Shown: positions 54,089 to 62,537 of the stretch, piece by piece
Position numbering within the stretch: the first letter of the stretch is position 1
Layout of the letters: each line of letters opens with the position of its first letter
Assembly: GCF_902506435.1 (NCBI RefSeq)
Contig: NZ_LR733215.1
Location: 1,929,528 to 1,993,527 of the forward strand
Direction of reading: 5' to 3'
Length of the DNA: 64,000 bases
Source of the DNA: Nocardioides sp. AX2bis
GTDB taxonomy: Bacteria > Actinomycetota > Actinomycetes > Propionibacteriales > Nocardioidaceae
Program-made: the position numbers and the translations under genes
Notes under the pieces: generated by a model
What the model was told of the DNA's origin: nothing
Seen by the model: the letters and a program-made list of their open reading frames with translations, nothing else
Databases searched by the model: none

Positions 54089-54531
54089 CGCAGGTCCCAG
54101 TAGTTCCTGCCCCCGACGTGGCGGTACTGGAGGTCGTCCACCGCGGCCAGGGCCAGCGCCAGACCACGGCCGGACTCGGCGTCCTCGCCCGGCATGATGA
54201 CCGCGCTCAGGTCGACCCCGGCCGGCTCGCCGTTGTCGGCGAGCAGCGCGGTCAGCTCGGTCGGGGTCACCGTCAGGGTGAGCCGGAGCCGGCGGAGGCC
54301 CGCGACCTCGTCACCGGTGAAGGCGTGCTCGACGATGTTGGCCAGCACCTCCACCACCGCGGTCTCGAACCGGAAGCGGTCGCGCGCAGAGAGGTCCGGG
54401 TGCTCGCCGAACAGCTTCTCCACGAGGTCCTGCGCGTGGTCGAGGGCACCCTCGTGTGCGGCCATCTCGACCTCGAACCGGGTCGACGGCACGCCCTCGG
54501 GCCCGACCGCGCCCAGGGTGGTGTCAGGCAT
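54070..54531 (-). CDS. RsbW-type anti-sigma/serine kinase (HATPase_c_2)
   Basis: The 153-residue GHKL ATPase of the RsbW/SpoIIAB group has the N box FETAVVEVLANIVEHAF (about residues 55-71), the G1 box LLADNGEPAGVD, and the G2-like GRGLALALAAVDDLQY. In partner switches such kinases phosphorylate a STAS protein and capture either it or a target. The STAS gene overlaps it by 8 bp, so stoichiometric production is likely. No sigma factor is encoded in the operon, so the target may be the glycosyltransferase or a protein elsewhere. Confidence 0.9.
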   Translation of the reverse strand: MPDTTLGAVGPEGVPSTRFEVEMAAHEGALDHAQDLVEKLFGEHPDLSARDRFRFETAVVEVLANIVEHAFTGDEVAGLRRLRLTLTVTPTELTALLADNGEPAGVDLSAVIMPGEDAESGRGLALALAAVDDLQYRHVGGRNYWDLRCHRGA

Positions 54532-54859
54532 CGAACGCCCCCTCCACCGTGTCGCGGGCGCGCAGCACCCGGTCCAGGTTGGTCATCTCGAAGACGCTGT
54601 GGACCGCCGGCGTGGGCCGCGCGATGCGGAGGTCACCCCCGGCCTGGCGGGCGGACTTCAGCCCGGCGATGAGGGCGCCGAGGCCGGAGGAGTCCAGGAA
54701 CGTGGTCTCGCCCATGTCCACCACGATCCGCGTGGTCCCCCCGTCGACGAGCTCGGCGAGCAGGTCCTTGAGGCGCCGCGCGGAGACCATGTTCAGCCGT
54801 CCCCGCGGTGTGACCACCCCGATCCCCTCGCTGGTGGTGTCGATTCCGAACTCGATCAT
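54524..54859 (-). CDS. STAS-domain anti-anti-sigma factor
   Basis: The 111-residue STAS protein (RsbV/SpoIIAA type) runs IEFGIDTTSEGIGVVTPRGRLNMVSARRLKDLLAELVDGG, then VVDMGETTFLDSSGLGALIAGLKSARQAGG. The conserved phosphoacceptor Ser is in LDSSGLG (about residues 56-59). In the unphosphorylated state it would bind the RsbW-type kinase. The SpoIIE phosphatase at the head of the operon would reset it. ATGA overlap with the glycosyltransferase stop. Confidence 0.93.
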   Translation of the reverse strand: MIEFGIDTTSEGIGVVTPRGRLNMVSARRLKDLLAELVDGGTTRIVVDMGETTFLDSSGLGALIAGLKSARQAGGDLRIARPTPAVHSVFEMTNLDRVLRARDTVEGAFDA

Positions 54860-56958
54860 GAGGCCCCCTGGGCGTGGTCGGTGTGCTGCTGGTCGTGGTG
54901 GTCGTGGTGGTCGTGCCGGTCGGGCGGCTCCTGCGGGTGCCGCTGGACGATCCGGGCGACCTGCTCGGCCCGGTCCGGTGCGTCGCAGCTACCAGGTGGC
55001 GGGGTCGGCAGGCCGTGGACGGCCGGGTCGAACCCGCGGTAGCGCACGGCGCCGATCACCACGGAGAAGATGAGGAGGTCGAAGGCGACCCAGAACAGGT
55101 TGATGCCGGTGGCCAGCGGCTCGGCCTGGCCGACCGCGAGCCGGACGACCCCGATCGCCGCGCCGGCGACCAGGATCCCCATCGCCCACAGCTGGGGCTT
55201 CACCAGGTGCCACGGCAGGGACTCCTGGGCCTGCTTGGTCTTCGGGGTCACCGCGAAGTCCAGGGAGCGGCCGAACCACACGTTGCCGACCGCCGAGGTC
55301 ACCGAGCGGATCCACACCGGGAAGAGCGCCAACGAGTACTGCTGGCCGCGCCACGTGGGTCTCCCGTTGGCGACCACCATGAACAACAGCTGGTTGAAGA
55401 CCAGGAACGGGATCAGCCGCCAGAAGAAGTCGGCGCTGAAGGCCTGCACCGGCAGGACCCCGAAGGCCAGGTAGAGCACCGGTGCGCCGATGTAGACCAG
55501 GGCCGCGAACCCGGCCAGGTAGCTCCACATGGTGCCGAAGTACATGAGCCGCTGCGCCACGCCCAGGCCGCGCTGGGTCAGCGGGTTCTCGCGCAGCATC
55601 ACCTGGATCGTGCCCTGCGCCCAGCGCAGCCGCTGGGTGAGCATGGTCTGCAGGTCCTCGGGGGCGAGCCCGACGGCCAGCACCTCGTCGTGGTAGGCCG
55701 TGTGCCAGCCGAGGCCGTGCAGGCGCATGCAGGTCGCCATGTCCTCGGTGACCGAGATCGTGGCCATCGGCATGATCGCCTGCGCCTCGTCGCCGCGGTC
55801 GACGTCGACCGCCCGGACCAGCGCCTCGACGGTGTCGACCGCGCCGAGCGGGGAGAAGTCCCGCTGCGACATCCGGCGCAGGGCGCCCTCGTCCACGGTG
55901 GCCAGACCCAGGTCGGGGTCGGCGGCGATGCCCTCGAGCTCGGCGATCACGGCGAGGTCGGCCTGCAGCGCCTCGAGGTCGGCCGAGACCAGCCGGCGGC
56001 GGACAGCCGCGACGCGCTCCTGGAAGCGGTAGGTGACGTCGAAGAGGGCCTCGCCCCGGCCGAGCCGGCGGCGGGCCTTGCCCACCTCGTACTCGATGGC
56101 CTCGAGGGCGTCGCGGACCAGGACCTCGTCCTCGTCGAGGCCGCGCAGCGCGCTGCGGACGACGGTGCGGGCGGTCCGCAGCGCGCGGTGCACGCCGACC
56201 TCGACCTCGCCGACGTACCGGCTCACGCCGAGCATCATCAGCGCCTCGCGGCGGATCACGGCGTTGGAGCCGCAGAAGAACGCGGAGTTCCACCCGTCCT
56301 TGCTCTGCTGGATCGGCCCGTAGAACAGCGGGGCCTGGCTGCCCAGCGGGTCGTGGTCCGGCACGTTCTCGAACCACTGGGGCGTCTGCACCAACGCCAT
56401 CTTCTCGTCGTCGAAGTAGCCCAGGGTGCGGTCGAGGATGTCCGGGGAGGGCACCTGGTCGGCGTCGAGGATGAGCAGGAACTCGCCCTCGGTCGCGAGC
56501 AGGGCGTTGTTGAGGTTGCCGGCCTTGGCGTGCCGGGAGTGCCCGGCCCAGTCCGCGCTGCGCGTGATCCAGCCGATGTCGAGGCGCTGCGCCAGGTCGC
56601 GCATCTCCTCTCGTCTGCCGTCGTCCAGGATCCAGGTCCGGTGCGGGTAGGCGATGGCGCGAGCGGCGACCGCGGTGCGCTCGACGAGGTCGAGGGGCTC
56701 GTTGTAGGTGGTGATGAAGACGTCGACGGTGAGGTCCTCGGGCGCGGGCGGCGGCTGGCCGCGCTCGCGCAGGCGGAGCATCCCGAAGCCGAAGAGGAGC
56801 GAGTCGATGAGGCTGTAGGTCTCGGCCAGCACCAGCGGGACCGCGATCCACCAGTAGGACCAGTTGACGGAGAACATCCACCGCCAGGCCACGTAGTTGA
56901 CGCCCAGGAGGGCGGTGGCCAGGACGATGGTGCGGATCAGGAGCAGCCTGCGGCTCAT
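54856..56958 (-). CDS. Cellulose-synthase-like glycosyltransferase family 2
   Basis: The 700-residue processive GT2 polymerises sugar from a UDP-sugar across the membrane. Two N-terminal spans (residues 7-56) precede catalytic VDVFITTYNE (78), ILDDG (110), LILDADQVPS (162), ISVTEDMATCMRLHGLGW (401) and TQRLRWAQGT (441, QxxRW). FAVTPKTK (568) matches the FxVTxK gating loop of BcsA. Several C-terminal spans follow. Two oddities: residues about 246-397 are a helical, coiled-coil-like insertion between the DAD and TED motifs where BcsA has only a few residues, and there is no PilZ domain. The tail is His/Asp-rich (RHDHHDHHDQQHTDH). ATG 56958 overlaps the phosphatase stop. Confidence 0.92.
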   Translation of the reverse strand: MSRRLLLIRTIVLATALLGVNYVAWRWMFSVNWSYWWIAVPLVLAETYSLIDSLLFGFGMLRLRERGQPPPAPEDLTVDVFITTYNEPLDLVERTAVAARAIAYPHRTWILDDGRREEMRDLAQRLDIGWITRSADWAGHSRHAKAGNLNNALLATEGEFLLILDADQVPSPDILDRTLGYFDDEKMALVQTPQWFENVPDHDPLGSQAPLFYGPIQQSKDGWNSAFFCGSNAVIRREALMMLGVSRYVGEVEVGVHRALRTARTVVRSALRGLDEDEVLVRDALEAIEYEVGKARRRLGRGEALFDVTYRFQERVAAVRRRLVSADLEALQADLAVIAELEGIAADPDLGLATVDEGALRRMSQRDFSPLGAVDTVEALVRAVDVDRGDEAQAIMPMATISVTEDMATCMRLHGLGWHTAYHDEVLAVGLAPEDLQTMLTQRLRWAQGTIQVMLRENPLTQRGLGVAQRLMYFGTMWSYLAGFAALVYIGAPVLYLAFGVLPVQAFSADFFWRLIPFLVFNQLLFMVVANGRPTWRGQQYSLALFPVWIRSVTSAVGNVWFGRSLDFAVTPKTKQAQESLPWHLVKPQLWAMGILVAGAAIGVVRLAVGQAEPLATGINLFWVAFDLLIFSVVIGAVRYRGFDPAVHGLPTPPPGSCDAPDRAEQVARIVQRHPQEPPDRHDHHDHHDQQHTDHAQGAS

Positions 56959-58280
56959 GCCCCACCATCGAGGCGGACGGGCCGCGGCCCTCGGAAGACC
57001 GGCGTACGGAAGACGCCGACCGCGGTCACGTCGTCCAGCGGCGTACGGCGCCTGGCCAGCAGGCCCACCGAGCCCAGCAGGTCGCTGACGTCGTCGGCCT
57101 CGCGCACCATCGCCTCCACCGCCTCCCACCACGCCATCGGGTCGTCGAGCAGGTCGAGCAGGCCGTCGCTGAAGAGCACCATCCGGTCGCCGGGGAGGAG
57201 GTCCAGCTCGTGCTCGGTCCAGTGGTCGTCGGGCAGCACCCCGATCGGTCGGTCGAGGCTCGACAGGCGGGTGCAGGTGCCGTCGTGGTGCGCGACCAGG
57301 CCCAGCCCGGCGCCACCGTCGACGTAGCGGGCCGTGCCGTCCTCCAGGTCGACGGCCGCCTGGACCAGGGTCACGAAGGACTCCGCGCGCTCGAGGTCGG
57401 TGTTGACCGAGCGCGCCACCTGCGTCGTGGTCACCCCGAGGTCGACGCCGGCGACGACCGCGGGGGTGGTGCCGCGGAGCGCTGCCCGGATCCCGGCGCC
57501 GACCAGGGCGGCGCCCGTGCCCTTGCCCATCACGTCGCCGAGCATCACGTGGAGGACGTCGTCGGTGACGGTGTAGTCGTAGAAGTCCCCGCCGACCGCG
57601 AGTGCGGGCAGGCACATGCCGGCGACCTCCCACTCCTCGGTCGAGACCGGCAGCACCGGCAGCATCGAGTTCTGCACCTGGCGTGCCTGGCGCATCTCGC
57701 TCGAGGCCGTGAGCTCCTGCTCGGCCCACCGGGCCAGGTCGGAGAGGGTGTCGAGGTCGTCGGGGTCCAGGTGCCTCGGCTCGGTGTCCGAGACGCACAG
57801 GCTCCCCAGCACGTGTCCCATGGAGTCCCGCAGCGGCACGCCGGCGTACGAGACGAGCAGGCCGCCCGTGACGATGGGGAAGTCCGCGAAGCGGGGATCC
57901 TCGCGGGCGTCCTCGATGACCAGGGTCTCGCCGAGGCCCTGGGTGGTGTTGCACAGGGTCTCCTCGCGCGGCATGTCGGCCGGCACGCCCGGCGGGAACC
58001 CGGTCGCGCTGGGCCACCAGGCCCGGTCGCGGTCCAGCACCGTGATGTAGGCCATGGGCATCGACAGCGACCTGCAGGCGATCCGGGTGATCCGGTCGAA
58101 CCGTTCCTGCTGGCCGTCGTCCTCGAGCGCGAGGCTGTCGAGCGCCCGCTGGCGCTGGTCCTCGACGGCTCGCAGCGCGCGGGCGGAGGGTGTCACCAGC
58201 GGGTGCACCGTGGCGCGCGGGCCCGGCGGAGCAGGCCACTGCTCGGCGTGGGGGGTGAGCGGCTGGGAGGTAGCAGGCAT
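56955..58280 (-). CDS. GAF-SpoIIE (PP2C) serine phosphatase
   Basis: This 441-residue regulator heads the operon. Residues 35-195 are a GAF domain (RACRSLSMPMAYITVLDRDRAWWPSATGF-like region at 67-96, SYAGVPLRDSMGHVLGSLCVSD at 144-165). Residues 205-430 are a SpoIIE-type PP2C: VGGDFYDY (229), LGDVMGKGTGAALV (247), MVLFSDGLLDLLDD (367) and LDDVTAVGV (415) keep all metal-binding Asp residues. It probably dephosphorylates the STAS protein on a signal sensed by GAF. ATG 58280 follows AGGA at 7 bases. The longer frame to 58478 would cross the divergent response-regulator gene. Confidence 0.92.
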   Translation of the reverse strand: MPATSQPLTPHAEQWPAPPGPRATVHPLVTPSARALRAVEDQRQRALDSLALEDDGQQERFDRITRIACRSLSMPMAYITVLDRDRAWWPSATGFPPGVPADMPREETLCNTTQGLGETLVIEDAREDPRFADFPIVTGGLLVSYAGVPLRDSMGHVLGSLCVSDTEPRHLDPDDLDTLSDLARWAEQELTASSEMRQARQVQNSMLPVLPVSTEEWEVAGMCLPALAVGGDFYDYTVTDDVLHVMLGDVMGKGTGAALVGAGIRAALRGTTPAVVAGVDLGVTTTQVARSVNTDLERAESFVTLVQAAVDLEDGTARYVDGGAGLGLVAHHDGTCTRLSSLDRPIGVLPDDHWTEHELDLLPGDRMVLFSDGLLDLLDDPMAWWEAVEAMVREADDVSDLLGSVGLLARRRTPLDDVTAVGVFRTPVFRGPRPVRLDGGA

Positions 58281-58455
58281 GGGGGGGTCCTGTTCCGGGG
58301 AGCACGGGGAGCACGGGGGGCGGGGTGACCGGGCCCCCGACCGGTCCCGGCCAGTCTCACCGACGAGGGGGGGCGCTGCAACCGGAACGCGCGAACTCGT
58401 CGGGTCTTCCGAGGAAGGCACCCACGGGTGGGCGTTGTGCTTGGATCGGGGGGTC
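58281..58455. promoter_or_regulatory. Divergent promoter region of phosphatase operon and response regulator
   Basis: This 175-bp gap holds direct repeats of GGGGAGCAC (around 58296-58312, on the plus strand) close to the phosphatase start. GGGGGG sits just before ATG 58456 as ribosome binding site. No clear TANNNT box is placed as in other genes, so a non-housekeeping promoter is possible. Confidence 0.4.
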
Positions 58456-59289
58456 ATGAGCTCCCCGTCGCGCCCCACCGGTCAGACCGGCCCTGGAGAG
58501 GGCGAGTCGTCCCCGGCCGTACGCCGCGTGCTGGTGGTCGACGACCACGCCGACCAGCGCGAGGTGATGGGCCTGACCCTCGTCCGCGCCGGCTTCGCCG
58601 TCGAGACGGCGTCCAGCGGTGAGGAGGCGGTCGAGACGGTCCGTCGCCTGGACCCCGACCTGATCACGCTGGACGTGTCGATGCCCGGGATCGACGGGAT
58701 CGAGACCTGTCGGCGGATCCGCGACTTCAGCGACGCCTACGTGATCATGGTGACCAGCAGGGACGCCGAGCTGGACCGGCTGCTCGGCCTGGAGGTCGGC
58801 GCCGACGACTACCTGGTCAAGCCCTGCTCGCCCCGCGAGCTGGTCGCGCGGGCGGCGGCACTGCTCCGGCGCCCGCGCCAGGGTGTCGCCCGCTCGGTCA
58901 CCGCGCCCGAGGCGGTCACCCCGCCCGGCACGGACCGCCCGGGTCAGGTCGCTCCGCCCGCGCCGGACGGCCCGGGCCCCGGCGTCCTGGACGCCGGCGG
59001 GGGCCTGATGCTGCACCCGGTGCGCCACGTGGCGCTGCTCGACGGGCAGCCGCTCCCGCTGACCCCCTCCGAGGTGGACCTCCTCGTCGCGCTGCTGCAG
59101 CCGCCGCTGCGGACCTGGTGGCGCGCCGAGCTGGTGCGCGAGATGTGGCACGGCGACTTCATGGAGTCCGACTTCCTGGTCGACGTCCACGTCGCGTCGC
59201 TGCGGCGCAAGCTGAAGCGCGCCGCCCCCGGGCGCGACTGGATCCAGACGGTGGACGGCTCCGGCTACCGGTACGCACCGGGCACCTGA
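58456..59289 (+). CDS. OmpR/PhoB-family response regulator
   Basis: The 277-residue two-component regulator has a receiver domain at residues 20-135: VLVVDDHADQREVM, the phospho-acceptor Asp in LITLDVSMPGIDG, and K in DDYLVKPCSPRELVARAA. A Pro-rich linker of about 40 residues separates it from a winged-helix DNA-binding domain (LPLTPSEVDLLVALLQPP, DVHVASLRRKLKRAAPGRDWIQTVDGSGYRY). No histidine kinase is nearby. Its position suggests that it controls the divergent polysaccharide operon, but that is inference. Confidence 0.92.
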   Translation: MSSPSRPTGQTGPGEGESSPAVRRVLVVDDHADQREVMGLTLVRAGFAVETASSGEEAVETVRRLDPDLITLDVSMPGIDGIETCRRIRDFSDAYVIMVTSRDAELDRLLGLEVGADDYLVKPCSPRELVARAAALLRRPRQGVARSVTAPEAVTPPGTDRPGQVAPPAPDGPGPGVLDAGGGLMLHPVRHVALLDGQPLPLTPSEVDLLVALLQPPLRTWWRAELVREMWHGDFMESDFLVDVHVASLRRKLKRAAPGRDWIQTVDGSGYRYAPGT

Positions 59290-59368
59290 GGTCGGGCGAC
59301 CCGGTCCGGCGCACCGCGGGCCGAGGGGGCCGGGCAGGACTGGTCGCCGCGGCAAGTTACCGGCGGGT

Positions 59369-59374
59369 TAGGCT
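59369..59374 (+). promoter_or_regulatory. -10 box TAGGCT of the GT4 operon
   Basis: TAGGCT, GCCCCG, then GTG 59381, where the three-gene operon begins. Confidence 0.6.
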
Positions 59375-59380
59375 GCCCCG

Positions 59381-60667
59381 GTGCGGATCGCGATGCTGTC
59401 GTACCGCAGCAAGCCCCACTGCGGGGGTCAGGGCGTCTACGTGCGACACCTCAGCCGCGAGCTGGTCCGCCTGGGCCACCAGGTCGAGGTCTTCTCCGGC
59501 CAGCCCTACCCCGACCTGGACGAGGGCGTGCTGCTGACCGAGGTGCCCAGCCTCGACCTCTACCGCGAGCCCGACCCGTTCCGGGTGCCGCGCCTGCGCG
59601 AGCTGCGCGACCGCGTCGACGTCGAGGAGGTCGCCACCATGCTCACCGGCGGCTTCCCCGAGCCCAAGACCTTCTCGACCCGGGTGGCCCGGATGCTGCG
59701 CGAGCGCACCGGTGACTTCGACGTCGCCCACGACAACCAGGTGCTCGGCTACGGCATGCTCGACGTCGAGGCCGACGGGCTGCCGCTGGTCACCACGATC
59801 CACCACCCGATCACCCTCGACCGGCAGATCGAGCTGGCGGCGGCGCCCACCCTGCGCCGCCGGCTGTCGCTGCGTCGGTGGTACGGCTTCCTGCGGATGC
59901 AGGCCCGCGTCGCGCGGTCCGCGACCACCGTCGTGGTGCCCTCCGGGGCGTCCCGCGACGACGTCGTCGCCGAGTTCGGGGTCGACCCCGACCGGGTCCG
60001 GGTGTCCTGGCTGGGGGTGGACGACGCGTTCGTCCCGCCGTCGACGCCGCGGGTGCCCGGCCGGGTGCTGGCGATGGCCAGCGCCGACGCCCCGCTCAAG
60101 GGCGTCCCGGTGCTGCTCGAGGCGTTCGCCAAGCTGCGCACCGAGCGCGACGTCGAGCTGGTCCTGGTCACGCGGCCCGGGGGGCGTACCTCCGAGCTCG
60201 TCGAGCGGCTCGGCCTGGGCGAGGCCGTCCGGTTCGTGCACGACCTGTCCGAGCCCGACCTGGTCGCCCTGATGGGCTCGGCCGAGGTCGCCTGCGTCCC
60301 CTCGCTGCACGAGGGCTTCTCGCTGCCCACGGTCGAGCTGATGGCGTGCGCCACCCCGCTCGTCGTCTCGCGTGCCGGCGCCATCCCCGAGGTGGTCGGC
60401 ACCGACGGCGAGTGCGCCGACCTCGTGCCGCCCGGCGACGTCGAGGCGCTCCGCGCCGCCCTCGCCGCCCTCCTCGACGACCCGGTCCGCCGCGCGGCGA
60501 TGGGTCGCGCCGGTCGCCGCCGGGTCGAGGAGCACTTCAGCTGGCGCGCCGCCGCCGTCTCCCTCGCCGACGTGCTCGCCGCGGCCGTGGCCGCGGGGCC
60601 GCAGCCCACCGCCGTACGCCGCTCCCTGACCCGCCGCCCCAGGAGGACCCTCCGTGCTCACCGTTGA
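59381..60667 (+). CDS. Glycosyltransferase family 4
   Basis: The 428-residue GT-B retaining glycosyltransferase opens with the donor-gating loop IAMLSYRSKPHCGGQGVYVRHLSRELVRLGHQVEVFSG. The C-terminal half has the GT4 signature HEGFSLPTVELMACATPLVV (the EX7E pair). The acceptor is unknown. It is the first of three genes (GT4, methyltransferase, cyclase-like) with 14-bp and 4-bp overlaps, a set I would expect to build and modify one glycosylated product, perhaps a lipid. Confidence 0.9.
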   Translation: MRIAMLSYRSKPHCGGQGVYVRHLSRELVRLGHQVEVFSGQPYPDLDEGVLLTEVPSLDLYREPDPFRVPRLRELRDRVDVEEVATMLTGGFPEPKTFSTRVARMLRERTGDFDVAHDNQVLGYGMLDVEADGLPLVTTIHHPITLDRQIELAAAPTLRRRLSLRRWYGFLRMQARVARSATTVVVPSGASRDDVVAEFGVDPDRVRVSWLGVDDAFVPPSTPRVPGRVLAMASADAPLKGVPVLLEAFAKLRTERDVELVLVTRPGGRTSELVERLGLGEAVRFVHDLSEPDLVALMGSAEVACVPSLHEGFSLPTVELMACATPLVVSRAGAIPEVVGTDGECADLVPPGDVEALRAALAALLDDPVRRAAMGRAGRRRVEEHFSWRAAAVSLADVLAAAVAAGPQPTAVRRSLTRRPRRTLRAHR

Positions 60668-61388
60668 CTTCGACCGCCTCGGGCTGCGCCCGCGCGACCG
60701 CGTGCTCGACATGGGGTGCGGCGCCGGCCGGCACGCCTTCGAGATGTACCGCCGCGGGGCCGACGTCGTCGCCTTCGACCAGGACGCCGACGAGCTCGCC
60801 GGCGTCGGTGACCTCTTCGCCGCGATGCGCGCCGAGGACGAGGTGCCTGCGGGTGCCGGGGCCGACACCAAGGAGGGCGACGCGCTCGCCCTGCCCTTCG
60901 CCGACGGCGAGTTCGACCGCGTGGTCGCCGCCGAGGTGCTCGAGCACGTGCCCGACGACCTCGGCGCGATCGCCGAGCTGGTCCGGGTCCTGCGCCCCGG
61001 CGGGACGATGGCGGTCTCCGTGCCGCGCTGGCTGCCCGAGATGGTCTGCTGGAAGCTGTCGAAGGAGTACCACGACAACCCCGGCGGCCACATCCGGATC
61101 TACTCCGACGCCGAGCTGGTCGGCAAGCTCGAGAACGCCGGGATGCAGCACGCCGGCACCGGCTACGCCCACGGGCTGCACACGCCCTACTGGTGGCTGA
61201 AGTGCGCCGTCGGGGTCCGCCAGGACGACCACCCCGTCCCGGCGACCTACCACAAGCTGCTGGTCTGGGAGATCATGAAGCAGCCGCGCGTGCTGCGCTG
61301 GGCCGGCGCGGTGCTCGACCCGCTGATCGGCAAGAGCCTGGTGCTCTACCTCACCAAGCCGGACGCGGCGGATCCGGCGGCCGCGTGA
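60654..61388 (+). CDS. Class I SAM-dependent methyltransferase
   Basis: The 244-residue enzyme has SAM motif I RVLDMGCGAGRHAFEMYRRG (residues 14-33), an acidic motif II (VVAFDQDADELAG), and the FDRVVAAEVLEHVPDD signature of the UbiE/methyltransferase-11 group. GTG 60654 lies inside the GT4 gene, with AGGAGG 7 bases upstream. The methylated substrate is unknown, but is probably the product of the GT4 or the cyclase-like enzyme beside it. Confidence 0.9.
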   Translation: MLTVDFDRLGLRPRDRVLDMGCGAGRHAFEMYRRGADVVAFDQDADELAGVGDLFAAMRAEDEVPAGAGADTKEGDALALPFADGEFDRVVAAEVLEHVPDDLGAIAELVRVLRPGGTMAVSVPRWLPEMVCWKLSKEYHDNPGGHIRIYSDAELVGKLENAGMQHAGTGYAHGLHTPYWWLKCAVGVRQDDHPVPATYHKLLVWEIMKQPRVLRWAGAVLDPLIGKSLVLYLTKPDAADPAAA

Positions 61389-62527
61389 CGGCGCGGCACG
61401 ACCTGCCGTTCGTCGCCGGGGTGCTGGGGCCCGAGGAGGTCGCGGCCACGGCGGCCGCGGTGGCCGCGGTGCAGGAGGCCGACGGCGCCATCCCGTGGAG
61501 CGTCGGGGCCCACACCGACACCTGGAACCACGTCGAGTCGGCGATGGGCCTCCTGGTCGGGGGAGAGGTCGCGGCGGCGGAGCGGGCGTACGCCTGGATC
61601 CCGACCCAGCAGCGGGCCGACGGCTCCTTCCCCTGGAAGGTGGTCGCCGGTGTCGTCGAGGACGACCGCGGCGAGGCGAACATGGCCGCCTACGTCGCGG
61701 TCGGCGTCTGGCACCACTGGCTCGTACGCCGGGACCGCGGTTTCGTCGAGGCGATGTGGCCGGTCGTGCGGGCCGCGCTGGACTGGGTGGTGTCGCGGCA
61801 GCTGCCGTTCGGTGGCATCGCCTGGTGCCAGTTCTGGGCCGACGGCGTCCCGGTGACCGGCGAGGACGACGTCACCGACGCCCTGCTCGCCGGCTCCTCC
61901 AGCATCTACCAGTCGCTGCGTGCGGGTGTCGCGATCGCCGAGCTGCTGGACGACCCGCAGCCCGAGTGGGAGCTGGCCGGCGGCCGGCTCGGCCACGCCG
62001 TGCGCGAGCACCGGGACCTCTTCCTGGACAAGAGCACCTTCTCGATGGACTGGTACTACCCGGTCCTCGGCGGCGCCGTGCGGGGTGCGGCGGCGCGCGC
62101 GATGCTCGACGAGCGCTGGGAGGACTTCGTGGTGCCCGGGATGGGCATCCGCTGCGTCGACACCAACCCGTGGGTGACCGGCGCGGAGACCTGCGAGCTG
62201 GCGATGGCCCTCGACGCCGAGGGCGACCACGCGCGGGCCCGCGCCCTGCTGGTCGACATGCAGCACCTGCGGCACGGGTCGGGCGGCTACTTCACCGGCT
62301 GGGTCTACGGCGACGACGTCTACTGGCCGCGCGAGCTCACCGCCTGGACCGGCGCCGCGGTGATCCTGGCGGTGGACGCGCTGGGGGAGACCTACGGGCA
62401 CGCGACCCCGGGCTCGGGCATCATGCGCGGCACCTCGCTGGCGCCCGACTTCGCCGAGCTGCTGCTGGAGTGCGGGTGCCACGACGTGCCCGCGGGCCAC
62501 GACCGCCGGGACCACGGAACGCCCTAG
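61385..62527 (+). CDS. Prenyltransferase/squalene-cyclase-like alpha-toroid protein
   Basis: The 380-residue soluble protein resembles the alpha/alpha-toroid family of prenyltransferases and terpene cyclases, also seen in glycoside-processing enzymes. Segments include QEADGAIPWSVGAHTDTWNHVESAMGLLVGG, RADGSFPWKV, GGIAWCQFWAD and SGGYFTGWVYGDDVYWPRELTAWTGAAVILAVDAL, each a helix-pair with a QW-like Gly/Trp turn. I see no DCTAE or DDXXD motif of a true cyclase, so a different activity is possible. GTGA overlap with the methyltransferase. Confidence 0.72.
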   Translation: MTARHDLPFVAGVLGPEEVAATAAAVAAVQEADGAIPWSVGAHTDTWNHVESAMGLLVGGEVAAAERAYAWIPTQQRADGSFPWKVVAGVVEDDRGEANMAAYVAVGVWHHWLVRRDRGFVEAMWPVVRAALDWVVSRQLPFGGIAWCQFWADGVPVTGEDDVTDALLAGSSSIYQSLRAGVAIAELLDDPQPEWELAGGRLGHAVREHRDLFLDKSTFSMDWYYPVLGGAVRGAAARAMLDERWEDFVVPGMGIRCVDTNPWVTGAETCELAMALDAEGDHARARALLVDMQHLRHGSGGYFTGWVYGDDVYWPRELTAWTGAAVILAVDALGETYGHATPGSGIMRGTSLAPDFAELLLECGCHDVPAGHDRRDHGTP

Positions 62528-62530
62528 GCT
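62525..62530 (+). promoter_or_regulatory. -10 box TAGGCT of the DUF480 fusion gene
   Basis: TAGGCT overlaps the TAG stop of the previous gene and lies 7 bases before GTG 62538. Confidence 0.55.
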
Positions 62531-62537
62531 CGGCGGG

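Noticed and set aside
50621..54103. Very long open frames opposite real genes (1160 residues here; also 56-2194, 10658-12970, 17732-20719, 44555-48367)
   Set aside because: High GC removes stop codons. The translations are Arg/Gly/His/Val-rich without motifs and lie opposite genes with clear catalytic signatures.
54856..55100. PilZ domain at the end of the glycosyltransferase
   Set aside because: No RxxxR or DxSxxG pattern; the sequence ends with a His-rich tail shortly after the last span.
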